Shown here piece by piece: positions 51,773 to 60,372 of a stretch of DNA of 64,000 nucleotides. Every line of letters starts with the position of its first letter. Within the stretch, counting starts at the first letter, position 1. The notes below the pieces were generated by a model. The model saw only the letters and a program-made list of their open reading frames with translations, was not told the DNA's origin and did not search any database. The stretch comes from Phil1 sp040767925 (GTDB lineage Bacteria > Bacillota > Clostridia > Christensenellales > CAG-138): positions 124,001 through 188,000 of the forward strand of contig JAXGNN010000001.1 of assembly GCA_040767925.1 (NCBI GenBank). Direction: 5' to 3'. Both the position numbers and the translations under genes were made by a program.

Positions 51773-52695
51773 CGGAACGTTTTCCCCAGAAGGGGGCGGC
51801 CGAGCAGCGCGGTCTTCGCGTCCATGCGCTTGGCGCCGGGGAACTGGATTTCGAGGATTTCCAAAAGCCCGTCCCCCGCGTCCACGAACAGGCCCCGCTT
51901 CGCGTCGGCGAGGACGCATTTGCCCGGTTCGCCCGCGGAGGGCTCGTCCGTCCATTTCGTCTTCCAGATCTTCACGGGCTCGCCGTCCAGCATGGCGTAG
52001 GCGCAGGGCCACGGGTTCATGCCGCGCACGAGGTCGTGCACCCTCTGCCTGCCCGCGGAAAAGTCGATGTGCCCGTGCTCTTTTTTGATCATCCCGCACT
52101 TGGTCGCGAGCGCGTCGTCCTGCTTCGTCCGCGTGAGGGCGCCATTCTGCAAGCGTTCGATCGTTTCCTTCAAAACCTCCGCGCCGAGCGCGGACAGGCG
52201 GGCGAACAGCTCCCCCGCCGTCTCGTCCGGGCCGATCTCAACCTCGCGCATTAAAAGGATATCCCCCGTGTCGAGGCCGAGCTCCGTCTGCATGGTCGTG
52301 ACGCCCGTGACGCGCTCCCCGTTGATGATCGCCCACTGGATGGGCGCCGCGCCCCGGTATTTGGGCAGCAGGCTCGCGTGGACGTTGATGCAGCCGTGCT
52401 TTGGGATATCGAGGTTCTCTCGGCTCAGGAGCTGCCCGAAGGCCGCCGTCACCATCAATTCCGGAGCGAACTCTTTTAGCGCCGCGACGCCCTCCGGCGA
52501 ACGGATCTTCTCAAACTGGCGCACGGGGATGCCGTATTTCCCGGCCGCGACCTTGACGGCGGGCGGCGTCAGCTCCCCCTGCCTGCCCGCGGGCTTGTCC
52601 GGCTGCGTGAATACGCGCAGCTCATGCCCCGCGCGAAAAAGCATATCGAGCGTGGGCAAAGCGAAATCCGGCGTCGCGAGCAAAGCGATCCTCAT
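51769..52695 (-). CDS. fmt: Methionyl-tRNA formyltransferase
   Basis: Formylates initiator Met-tRNA. The 308 residues include INVHASLLPKYRGAAPIQWA with the catalytic Asn-His and GDTG/LDTGDIL, then the C-terminal OB-like domain. Its ATG overlaps the def stop. It is encoded directly after the deformylase, as is usual. Confidence 0.97.
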   Translation of the reverse strand: MRIALLATPDFALPTLDMLFRAGHELRVFTQPDKPAGRQGELTPPAVKVAAGKYGIPVRQFEKIRSPEGVAALKEFAPELMVTAAFGQLLSRENLDIPKHGCINVHASLLPKYRGAAPIQWAIINGERVTGVTTMQTELGLDTGDILLMREVEIGPDETAGELFARLSALGAEVLKETIERLQNGALTRTKQDDALATKCGMIKKEHGHIDFSAGRQRVHDLVRGMNPWPCAYAMLDGEPVKIWKTKWTDEPSAGEPGKCVLADAKRGLFVDAGDGLLEILEIQFPGAKRMDAKTALLGRPLLGKTFR

Positions 52696-53174
52696 TCTTC
52701 CTCCTCCGCGACTTCATCCTCGTAGCCCTCGGGCGGGTCGGTGATGAGGCGCTTGTAGATGAGCCCGTCGAGATGGTCGCACTCGTGCAGCACCGCGCGG
52801 GCGAAAAGCCCCCGCGCCTCGTATTCGCGCTCCTCCCCGTTGCGGTCGAGCGCTTTTACCTTTACATAATCCGGGCGCACGACGTAACCGCGCTCCCCGG
52901 GGAAGGAGAGGCAGCCTTCGAAGCAGCCCTGCTCGCCCGACGTTTCGAGGATCTCCGGGTTCACCAGCTCCACGATGCCCTCCCCGCAATCGATCACGGC
53001 CACGCGGCGAAGGATCCCCACCTGGGGCGCCGCGAGGCCCGCGCCCTCCGCCTGGTACATGGTTTCCGCCAGATCGTCGAGAAGCGTCGCAAGGCGCTTG
53101 TCGAAATTCTTAACCGGCCTGCATTTGACGTACAGGCAGTCGGCGTTGTCTGTAAATATCCTTCTTTTCGCCAT
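52692..53174 (-). CDS. def: Peptide deformylase
   Basis: Removes the formyl group from nascent proteins. The 160 residues carry all three family motifs: GAGLAAPQVG (44-53), EGCLSFPG (metal ligand Cys88) and HECDHLDG (His130, Glu131, His134). GGAGG precedes the ATG, and a promoter lies just upstream. Confidence 0.97.
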   Translation of the reverse strand: MAKRRIFTDNADCLYVKCRPVKNFDKRLATLLDDLAETMYQAEGAGLAAPQVGILRRVAVIDCGEGIVELVNPEILETSGEQGCFEGCLSFPGERGYVVRPDYVKVKALDRNGEEREYEARGLFARAVLHECDHLDGLIYKRLITDPPEGYEDEVAEEEE

Positions 53175-53205
53175 CGTATTCCTCCGGGTATTTCATCGAA
53201 CTATT

Positions 53206-53235
53206 ATTATAGCGCCAATCGGCGCGGCATAGCAA
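53206..53235 (-). promoter_or_regulatory. Promoter of the def-to-rpe operon
   Basis: Minus strand TTGCTA (53230-53235), an 18-base spacer and TATAAT (53206-53211), placed between the priA stop and the def start. The spacer contains GCGCC-GATT-GGCGC, a small inverted repeat next to the -10. Confidence 0.7.
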
Positions 53236-53238
53236 GCT

Positions 53239-55506
53239 TCAGAACATGTCCGCGGGGTTGATTTCCACGCCGCAGGCCTCGTTCGGCCTGTGCGCGTCGT
53301 AGTAGCCGTAAACCGCGCGCAGCGCCGCCGCCGTGTGCTTCGTGCGCGCGAGCTTCAGGAGAACCTGATAGCGGTAAAGCCCGAGCTTGCGCCGCACGGG
53401 CGCGGGGGACGCGAGGAGGAAGACGAGCTCGCGCGGGTCCGCGCCGTCGGACACGAGCGCAGCGCGCACCGCCTCGCGCAATCCCTCGGCGAACGTCTCG
53501 CTCATGCGGTAGAGCGCGTCCTCATCCTCCCCCGTGAAGAGGATGCGGGCGAAGAGCGAAAACGGCGGAAAGAGCGCCGCGCGGCGCACGGCGATTTCAT
53601 ATTCGTAAAAACCCTTGTAGTCGTGGCGCGCGGCGTACTCGATCACAGGGTGCTCGGGCGTGTAGCTCTGGATGACCACCTTGCCGGGCTTATCCGCGCG
53701 GCCCGCGCGGCCCGCCACCTGCGTGACGAGCTGAAAGGTGCGCTCGGAGCTCCTGTAATCGGGGATATGCAGGGTCGAGTCCGCGGCGATCACGCCCACG
53801 AGGGTGACGTTGGGGATGTCGAGACCTTTAGCGATCATCTGCGTGCCGATGAGCACCTGCGCGTCGCCCTTCGAAAAGCTTGTAAAGATCTCGTAATGCG
53901 CGTTTTTGCCGCGCGTGGTGTCGAGGTCCATGCGCAGCGCCCGCGCGCCGGGGAAGCTCTTTAGAAGCTGCTCCTCGACCTGCTGCGTGCCCACGCCGAA
54001 GTATTTGAGGTAAGGCTTGCCGCACTTGGGGCAAACGCCCGGTATGCGCGCCGCGCGCGCGCAGTAATGGCACTTCATGGCGTTTTCGACCTTGTGGTAG
54101 GTCATGGAAACGTCGCAGTCCGGGCACTTCATCACGTAGCCGCAGCCGCGGCAGGAAACGAAGGTCGAATACCCCCGGCGGTTGATGAAGAGGATCGCCT
54201 GCTCGTTCGCCTGAAGGCAGCGCTCCAGCTCCGCGTAGAGCGCCGCGCTGAGGATGCCGTTGTTGCCCGAGAGGAACTCCCGCCGCATGTCGACGATCGT
54301 GACCTCGGGCATGGGCGACTCGTTGACGCGCTCCGGCAGCTCGAAGAGGCGGTACGCGCCGCCCTTCGCGCGGCGGTAGGCGGCGACCGAGGGCGTCGCG
54401 CTGCCGAGCACCAGCACCGCGCCCGCGAGCGCCGCGCGGCGCGAGGCGACCTCCACCGCCCCGTAGCGCGGCGTCATCTCGGATTTATAGGAAGGCTCGT
54501 GCTCCTCGTCCACGATGATGAGGCGGATATCCGTGAGGGGCGCGAAGACGGCGCTTCGCGCGCCGATGACGACGTCGACCTTGCCAAGACGGATCCTCCG
54601 CCACTCGTCGTACCGTTCGCCCGGGGAAAGCCTGCTGTGCAACACGGCCACGCGCTCCCCGAAGCGGCTGCGGAAGCGGTCCATCGCCTGCGGCGTGAGG
54701 GAAATTTCCGGCACGAGCACGATGGCCCTTCCCCCTTCTTTTATGGCGCGGTCGATCGATTGCATATAGACCTCGGTCTTGCCGCTGCCCGTCACGCCAT
54801 AGAGGAGGCACGTTCCCGCGCGCTTCTCCATCATTTCATAGATTCCCTCGAGCGCTTCTTGCTGCGCGCCCGTGAGCGCGAGCGCCTCGCTCCTCTCGAT
54901 CTTCCCCTTGGAAAAAGGGTCGCGAAAGGTGACGAAGCCGTCCCTGGCGAGGATGCCCTTTTTGACGAGCGCGGAAATCGCGCCCGGCGCGCCGGGGATG
55001 AACGCGGATATGTCCGATATGCCCATAGAGGATTTCGCGGATGCGAGCAGCTCCAGGATTTCGCTCTGCACGGGCGCGCGGGAGGAGCCATCCTTCTTTT
55101 TGAGGGCTACCTGCGCCTCTGCGGCGTCGATTCCCGGGGCGAAGCCCACGGTCGATACCTTCTTTTCCCGCACGCGGTTCCCGCGCAGTTGAGGGGGGAT
55201 CATGAGGCGCAGCGCGTCGACGAGCAGGCAGTGGTACGATTCCTTGATCCAATGGGCGAGCCGGATCTGCTCCATCGTGAGCGCGGTATAGGGTTCGAGT
55301 ACCCTGATGACGCGCTTTAGCCGGATCTCCCCGGAATCGAACTCTTCCAGGACGTCGAGCACGAAGCCCTCGAGCGGCTTGTTGCCCGCGCCGAAGGGCG
55401 CGAGCACGCGGTGGCCGGGGTGGATCTCCATCCCCTCGGGGATCTCGTAGGTGAACAGCCTGTCCACGTTCGAGTGGGCGATATCGACGATCACGCGCGC
55501 GTACAC
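53239..55506 (-). CDS. priA: Primosomal replication-restart helicase PriA
   Basis: Superfamily 2 DNA helicase of 755 residues that reloads the replisome at stalled forks. An N-terminal DNA-binding domain (FTYEIPEG, VLAPFGAGNKPLEGFVL) is followed by Walker A GVTGSGKTEVYM, the DEEH box, and eight zinc-binding cysteines from CRGCGYVMKCPDCDV to GVCPKCGKPY, then QMIAKGLDIPNV and the motif QVAGRAGR. The start is GTG (VYARVIVDIAH), chosen because GGGAGG is eight bases upstream; the in-frame GTG three codons earlier would sit on top of that site. Confidence 0.96.
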   Translation of the reverse strand: MYARVIVDIAHSNVDRLFTYEIPEGMEIHPGHRVLAPFGAGNKPLEGFVLDVLEEFDSGEIRLKRVIRVLEPYTALTMEQIRLAHWIKESYHCLLVDALRLMIPPQLRGNRVREKKVSTVGFAPGIDAAEAQVALKKKDGSSRAPVQSEILELLASAKSSMGISDISAFIPGAPGAISALVKKGILARDGFVTFRDPFSKGKIERSEALALTGAQQEALEGIYEMMEKRAGTCLLYGVTGSGKTEVYMQSIDRAIKEGGRAIVLVPEISLTPQAMDRFRSRFGERVAVLHSRLSPGERYDEWRRIRLGKVDVVIGARSAVFAPLTDIRLIIVDEEHEPSYKSEMTPRYGAVEVASRRAALAGAVLVLGSATPSVAAYRRAKGGAYRLFELPERVNESPMPEVTIVDMRREFLSGNNGILSAALYAELERCLQANEQAILFINRRGYSTFVSCRGCGYVMKCPDCDVSMTYHKVENAMKCHYCARAARIPGVCPKCGKPYLKYFGVGTQQVEEQLLKSFPGARALRMDLDTTRGKNAHYEIFTSFSKGDAQVLIGTQMIAKGLDIPNVTLVGVIAADSTLHIPDYRSSERTFQLVTQVAGRAGRADKPGKVVIQSYTPEHPVIEYAARHDYKGFYEYEIAVRRAALFPPFSLFARILFTGEDEDALYRMSETFAEGLREAVRAALVSDGADPRELVFLLASPAPVRRKLGLYRYQVLLKLARTKHTAAALRAVYGYYDAHRPNEACGVEINPADMF

Positions 55507-55571
55507 GGCCTTCACCTCCCAGAAAATACTCCCTTAATTCTTCTATATTCTATCATAAATGCAACGCAAAA

Positions 55572-55590
55572 GCTCCGCGCAAAGCGGAGC
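55572..55590 (-). terminator. Terminator after rpoZ
   Basis: Stem GCTCCGC / GCGGAGC with a five-base loop, then TTTTGCGTT on the minus strand. It lies between rpoZ and priA, in an otherwise AT-rich gap that should hold the priA promoter; no clean promoter pair is seen there. Confidence 0.7.
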
Positions 55591-55609
55591 CCTTATGCGT
55601 AAAAAGAAG

Positions 55610-55810
55610 TTACTTCGCGTTTTCGTCCGGATAGGTGATTTTGAGTCTGCCGTCGTGGAGCTCGTCGATGGCCACGGACACCGCCTTGCGGTCGTTGAGC
55701 ATCTCCTCGTGCCCCACGAGCTGGCGCGCGCGCCTTGCCACGACGGAGACGAGCATATAGCGGCAACTGACCTTCTTCTGGAGTTCCCCGATAGGCGGCT
55801 TATTGATCAT
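55610..55810 (-). CDS. rpoZ: RNA polymerase omega subunit
   Basis: Small RNA polymerase assembly subunit of 66 residues: MINKPPIGELQKKVSCRYML, then VVARRARQLV, the conserved omega core, and a charged C-terminus. It follows gmk by three bases, as in most Firmicutes. Confidence 0.93.
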   Translation of the reverse strand: MINKPPIGELQKKVSCRYMLVSVVARRARQLVGHEEMLNDRKAVSVAIDELHDGRLKITYPDENAK

Positions 55811-55813
55811 ATG

Positions 55814-56434
55814 TTAATCCTCCTTCATAATATCGTCGAGTTTGGCGCAGCGGGCCGTGCGAAGCCTCTCCGCGCGCAGGATGCAGGCGACTTCCGCCTC
55901 GGCGCCGCCCAACTCGTCGTTCACGACGACGTAGTCGTACTGCGGCATGAAGGCGATCTCCTCCTGCGCCTTGGCGTAGCGTTTCTCGATCTGCTCCGGC
56001 GTTTCCGTGCCGCGCTTCTCGAGCCGCGCGCGCAGCGCCTTCATCGAGGGCGGCGCGATGAAGATCATCACGGCCTCGGGGCGCTTCTTCTTCACGCTCA
56101 TCGCCCCGTAGACGTCGATCTCCAGAATGACGTCGAGCCCTGCGGCGAGCATCTCGTCGACGAACTTCTCCGGCGTGCCGTAATAGTTCGTCCCGAACAC
56201 GTCCATGTATTCCAAAAGCTCGTCGTCCCGTATCATGCGCTCGAACTCCGCGCGCGGGACGAAGAAGTAATGCTTGCCCTCGACCTCGCAGGGGCGCGGC
56301 GGCCGCGTCGTCACGGAGACGGACATGCGAAGCCTTTCGTCATGCCCCATGAGCGCCTGGCAGATGGTGCCCTTGCCCACGCCCGACGGGCCTGAGATTA
56401 CGATGAGCTCGCCCTTGATCTTTCTTTCTGCCAT
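55814..56434 (-). CDS. gmk: Guanylate kinase
   Basis: Phosphorylates GMP to GDP. The 206 residues have the P-loop SGPSGVGKGT (Lys21), SVTTRPPRPCEVEGKHYFFV (GMP binding) and LLEYMDVFGTNYYGTP. MAERKIKG is preferred as the start; an in-frame GTG two codons upstream is possible. It is the middle gene of yicC-gmk-rpoZ. Confidence 0.97.
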   Translation of the reverse strand: MAERKIKGELIVISGPSGVGKGTICQALMGHDERLRMSVSVTTRPPRPCEVEGKHYFFVPRAEFERMIRDDELLEYMDVFGTNYYGTPEKFVDEMLAAGLDVILEIDVYGAMSVKKKRPEAVMIFIAPPSMKALRARLEKRGTETPEQIEKRYAKAQEEIAFMPQYDYVVVNDELGGAEAEVACILRAERLRTARCAKLDDIMKED

Positions 56435-56444
56435 AAGCACCCCG

Positions 56445-57323
56445 TCACTCGATATTCTGGACCTGTTCGCGGATCTTCTCGATCTCGGCCTTGCCGAGGA
56501 TCACCTGCTGCGAAATGGCGGCGTCGTTCGCCTTGGAGCCGATGGTGTTGAATTCCCTGTTCAGCTCCTGCACGACGAAATCGAGCCTGCGGCCCACGGC
56601 ATCGCCGCTCGAGAGGAGTTCCCGCATCTGGGCGATGTGGCTTTTGAGGCGCACGAGCTCCTCGTCGACGCTCGCGCGGTCCGCGAAGAGCGCAACCTCG
56701 GTCGCAAGGCGCTGCCTGTCAACCTCGACGGAGGCGAGAAGCGCCGCGATCCTCTCCTCGAGCTTCGCCCGATATTCCTCGACCACCTTGGGCGCGCGCT
56801 CGGCCACCAGGGCCGCGATGTTCTCGATCGTATCGAGCCTTGTAAGGAGGTCCCGCGAAAGGCGCGCGCCCTCCTCGGCGCGGGCGAGCTTCAGTTGCGC
56901 CGCGGCTTCTACGAGGGCGGAAAGTGCGAGCGCCGCGACGGCGTCCCGGTCCTCCTCCGCCTTTTTCACGTCGAACACGTCGGGCAGCCTCAGCGCGGCG
57001 GAAAGCGCGATGTCGTCCTCGAGGGAATACTTTTCCCCCGCGGCTCTGGCGGCCGCAAGATAGGCGCCGAGCAGCGCCTCGTCGATGACGACCCGGCCCG
57101 CGTCGCTCCGCGTGTTCTTATAGTCCACATACACGTCCACATGCCCGCGGGAAAAGAGCTCCCCGAGCTTCGCGCGCAGAAGGTCCTCGATGAACGAGAT
57201 ATGCCTCGGCATCCGGAAGGAAAGATCGAGATAGCGGTGGTTGACGCTCTTCAATTCAACGGTGAGCTCGCGCCCGTCCGCCATCACGCCCGCGCGGCCG
57301 AAGCCCGTCATGCTGCTGGACAT
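56445..57323 (-). CDS. yicC: YicC family endoribonuclease-like protein
   Basis: Protein of 292 residues matching the YicC family, in which some members are endoribonucleases acting on small RNAs. It begins MSSSMTGFGRAG, has the conserved SVNHRYLDLSFRMPR, and ends with FVVQELNREFNTIGSKANDA, the family C-terminal signature. GGAGG precedes the ATG. The promoter upstream has a consensus -10. Confidence 0.95.
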   Translation of the reverse strand: MSSSMTGFGRAGVMADGRELTVELKSVNHRYLDLSFRMPRHISFIEDLLRAKLGELFSRGHVDVYVDYKNTRSDAGRVVIDEALLGAYLAAARAAGEKYSLEDDIALSAALRLPDVFDVKKAEEDRDAVAALALSALVEAAAQLKLARAEEGARLSRDLLTRLDTIENIAALVAERAPKVVEEYRAKLEERIAALLASVEVDRQRLATEVALFADRASVDEELVRLKSHIAQMRELLSSGDAVGRRLDFVVQELNREFNTIGSKANDAAISQQVILGKAEIEKIREQVQNIE

Positions 57324-57354
57324 CGAAATCCTCCAAACATCTTTTCAAACTTAG

Positions 57355-57383
57355 ATTATAGCACAATAAAATACGATTATAAA
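57355..57383 (-). promoter_or_regulatory. Promoter of yicC-gmk-rpoZ
   Basis: Minus strand TTTATA (57378-57383), a 17-base spacer and TATAAT (57355-57360) with a TGn extension. A second TATAAT overlaps the -35 region. Confidence 0.7.
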
Positions 57384-57391
57384 CACCCGTT

Positions 57392-58354
57392 TCAAAGCTT
57401 ATACAGTTCGTCCGCCCCGGGCGCAGCGATTTTCGTTCCATCGGCAAACCTTACGCCCTCGCCCCCCGCTTTGCCGATCACGGCGGCGTTGACGCCGATG
57501 CCGAGGAGGCCCGCGACGAGCGCTTCCCCGTCCGCGCAGGCAACGAGCATCGCGCCGCTTGAAAGGAGGCGCAGCGGATCGAGATCGAGCTTTTTGCAGA
57601 TTTTCGCCGTAATCGGGTGCACGGGGATGCGCGCCGGGTCGATGACCATGCCGCAGCCCGAAGCCTCCGCCATCTCCCACGCCGCGCCGAGCACGCCGCC
57701 CTCGGTCACGTCGTGCATGGCGGAGGCGCCGTGCGCGGCCGCGTACAGCCCCTCCTTCACGACGCTGATGAACCGGATCATATCCCGCGCCTCGGCAAGC
57801 TCCCCTTCGCTCATGCCGGAAAGCCTGTCGGAGAAGTCCGAGGCGACGACGGAGGTCCCCTCGAGCCCCGCGTATTTGGTAAGGACGACGTCGTCCCCCT
57901 CCTTCATGCCCGAGGGCATGATGAGGCCGTTTTCCCCCGGGCGCGCGATGACCGTGGCACAGGTCACCATGCGGTTCACGGAGGGCGTCACCTCCGTGTG
58001 GCCGCCGATGATTTCGATGTTCGCCTCGAGCGCAGCCGCGGCAAGCTCGTCCGCGACGCGCGCGACGTCGCCCTTTTCCGCGTGGGGCGGGATGAGCAGC
58101 GTCACGAGAAGGCCGATGGGCTCCGCGCCCGCCGCCGCGGCGTCGTTGCAGTTGACGTGCACGGTGAGCCGGCCGAGGTTCTCCGTCGCGGAGGTGATGG
58201 GGTCGGTCGAAAGCACGGCGAGCCTGCCGCCAAGCTCCACCGCCGCGCAGTCCACCCCCACGCGGGGCGATAAAACCACCTCGTCCCGGCACTTCTTGAA
58301 TTTCGAGAGGATGAGTTCGTTGAGTTCGTCGTTGTCGAGTTTGCCGATGCGCAT
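57392..58354 (-). CDS. AIR synthase-related (HypE/PurM-like) protein
   Basis: Protein of 320 residues with the PurM/HypE/SelD two-domain fold: VGVDCAAVELGGRLAVLSTD, NCNDAAAAGAEPIGLLVTLL, IIGGHTEVTPSVNRMV and HDVTEGGVLGAAWEMAE. HypE ends in a cysteine that becomes carbamoylated; this protein ends ADELYKL and lacks it, so it is not HypE. No purine genes are nearby. Its ATG overlaps the ligA stop by one base, so it is probably translated with ligA. The substrate is unknown. Confidence 0.85.
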   Translation of the reverse strand: MRIGKLDNDELNELILSKFKKCRDEVVLSPRVGVDCAAVELGGRLAVLSTDPITSATENLGRLTVHVNCNDAAAAGAEPIGLLVTLLIPPHAEKGDVARVADELAAAALEANIEIIGGHTEVTPSVNRMVTCATVIARPGENGLIMPSGMKEGDDVVLTKYAGLEGTSVVASDFSDRLSGMSEGELAEARDMIRFISVVKEGLYAAAHGASAMHDVTEGGVLGAAWEMAEASGCGMVIDPARIPVHPITAKICKKLDLDPLRLLSSGAMLVACADGEALVAGLLGIGVNAAVIGKAGGEGVRFADGTKIAAPGADELYKL

Positions 58355-60339
58355 CAGTTTTCCCCAATCATCCGAAAGAATTCTTCTTCATTGAGCACGC
58401 GGACGCCGAGCTCGTTCGCCTTTGTGAGCTTGCTGCCCGCGCCCGGCCCCGCCACCACGCAATCCGTCTTTTTGCTCACGCTGGAGGCGGCCTTGCCGCC
58501 GAGCTTTTCGATGAGCGCCTCGATCTCCTGCCTCGCCATGCGCTCCATGGAGCCCGTGACCACCACGGTCTTCCCCGAAATGGGGCTTTGCGCGGCAACC
58601 TTCTCCTCCGGGCGCGGCGCGACGCCGTGGGCGAGCAGGCGGTCGATCTGCGCCGAAATGAACGCGTCGCCGAAGAAATCGCGTATGCTTTTCGCGACGA
58701 TGTCGCCGACCTCCGGTATTTGGATGAGCTCCTCAAAGGTCGCTTTGCGGACGCTCTCCAGCGTGCCGAAGGCGCGCGCGAGATCGCGCGCGGTCTTCGC
58801 GCCCACGTTGGGGATGCCGATCGCAAAGAGGAACGCGCCGAGCGCGCAGTCCTTGCTTTTCTCGATCGCCGCGAGGAGGTTTTCGGTCTTCTTCTGCTTG
58901 AAGCCCTCGAGCGCAAGGAAGTCCGAGGCGCTCATATCGTAGAGGTCGGGGATGCTGCGGAGGTTCACCGCCGCGACGAGCTGCGCCGCCGTCTTTTCGG
59001 AAAAGCCCTCGATATCCATCCCCTCGCGCGAGGCGTAATGGTCGAGCGCCGCCGCGATCTGGGGCGGACAGGAGAGCGGGTTCGTGCAGTAGAGGTTCAC
59101 GCCCCTGTGCTCGACATGCGCGCCGCAGGCGGGGCAGCAGCAGGGTTTCTCGATCGGGCGCTCCGGCTCGTCCCCCCCGACCGCGCCGAGGATCTCCGGG
59201 ATCACGTCGTTGCTGCGCCTAAGGAACACGCGGGAGCCGATCCCCACGCGCTTCCTTTGGATGTCGTCGTAATTGTTGAGCGTGGCGTGGCTGATGGTCG
59301 CGCCCGCGAGCTCCACCGGCTCGAGGTACGCGCGCGGCGTGAGCTTGCCCGTGCGCCCCACCTCCCAGGTGACGTCGCGGATGACGGTGGTCGTTTCCTC
59401 GGCGGCGAACTTATAGGCGATCGCCCAGCGGGGGAACCGGTCCGTCGACCCGAGCGCCGCGCGGGTCTTCAGGTCGGAGATCTTCAGCACCATGCCGTCG
59501 ATGAGGAAGTCGAGCTTTCCCCTGTTCCGCTCCGCCTCGCGGATGCCTTCGTAAGCGCCTTTGATATCCCCGTGCGTTTCAAGATAGGGGCTGACGGGCA
59601 GCCCGTTGTCCTTCAGGAAGGCGATGGCCTCCCCGTGGCTGGAGAGCGTTTTCCCCTCGATGTAACCCACGCTGTAGAACACGCAGTCGAGGTTCCTTTT
59701 CGCGGTCACGCGCGGGTCGAGGTTGCGAAGCGCGCCCGCCGCGGCGTTCCTCGCGTTCTTCAAAGGCTCGTCCGACGTGGCGTTGAGCCTTTCGAGCACC
59801 GAAAGGCGCATGAAGCCCTCGCCCTGGACCTCCATTATCCCCTTGAAGGGAATCGCGAGCGGCACGGATTTGATGGTCATGATCTGCGGCAGGATCGCCT
59901 CGCCCACGACGCCGTTTCCGCGCGTCGCGGCCTGTACGAGTTTGCCTTCGTCATAGGTGAGGTTGACGGTCAGCCCGTCGAACTTATATTCGAGGGAATA
60001 GCGGATGGGGGGAAGTTCATCGTCATGCGCGGCGTTATACTCCGCGCGCAGCTTCTCGGCGCGCGCGGCCCAATCGAGAAGCTCCCCCTCCGTCCGGACC
60101 TTATCGAGGCTCCACAGGCGCGCGATGTGGCGGTGCGGCTCGAATTTCGAAAGCGGCTCCCCGCCCACGCGGCGGGTCGGCGAATCGAAAAGGACCTCGC
60201 CCGTTTCCCGCTCAAGCGCGGCAAGCTCGTCGAAGAGCGTATCGTACTCGGCGTCGCTCACCTTAGGCGCGTCCATGACGTAATATGCCTTTGCGTATTC
60301 ATTGAGCCTGTCTGCAAGCTCCCGCATGCGCTCCCGCAT
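58354..60339 (-). CDS. ligA: NAD-dependent DNA ligase
   Basis: Seals DNA nicks using NAD. The 661 residues have all domains in order: Ia (EYDTLFDELAALERETG), adenylation with the catalytic Lys119 in EYKFDG, OB fold, a four-cysteine zinc finger (CCCPACGAHVEHRGVNLYC), helix-hairpin-helix repeats and a C-terminal BRCT domain. Two adenylation-domain motifs deviate: HxxPMLSL reads HIARLWSL, and TRGDG reads TRGNG (Asn142). The protein is otherwise full length. Confidence 0.95.
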   Translation of the reverse strand: MRERMRELADRLNEYAKAYYVMDAPKVSDAEYDTLFDELAALERETGEVLFDSPTRRVGGEPLSKFEPHRHIARLWSLDKVRTEGELLDWAARAEKLRAEYNAAHDDELPPIRYSLEYKFDGLTVNLTYDEGKLVQAATRGNGVVGEAILPQIMTIKSVPLAIPFKGIMEVQGEGFMRLSVLERLNATSDEPLKNARNAAAGALRNLDPRVTAKRNLDCVFYSVGYIEGKTLSSHGEAIAFLKDNGLPVSPYLETHGDIKGAYEGIREAERNRGKLDFLIDGMVLKISDLKTRAALGSTDRFPRWAIAYKFAAEETTTVIRDVTWEVGRTGKLTPRAYLEPVELAGATISHATLNNYDDIQRKRVGIGSRVFLRRSNDVIPEILGAVGGDEPERPIEKPCCCPACGAHVEHRGVNLYCTNPLSCPPQIAAALDHYASREGMDIEGFSEKTAAQLVAAVNLRSIPDLYDMSASDFLALEGFKQKKTENLLAAIEKSKDCALGAFLFAIGIPNVGAKTARDLARAFGTLESVRKATFEELIQIPEVGDIVAKSIRDFFGDAFISAQIDRLLAHGVAPRPEEKVAAQSPISGKTVVVTGSMERMARQEIEALIEKLGGKAASSVSKKTDCVVAGPGAGSKLTKANELGVRVLNEEEFFRMIGEN

Positions 60340-60372
60340 AGCCGCCTCCTTTTATAATCGCTTATAAATCGC

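Noticed and set aside
57392..58354. HypE hydrogenase maturation protein
   Set aside because: The C-terminal cysteine that defines HypE is missing and no other hyp gene is nearby.
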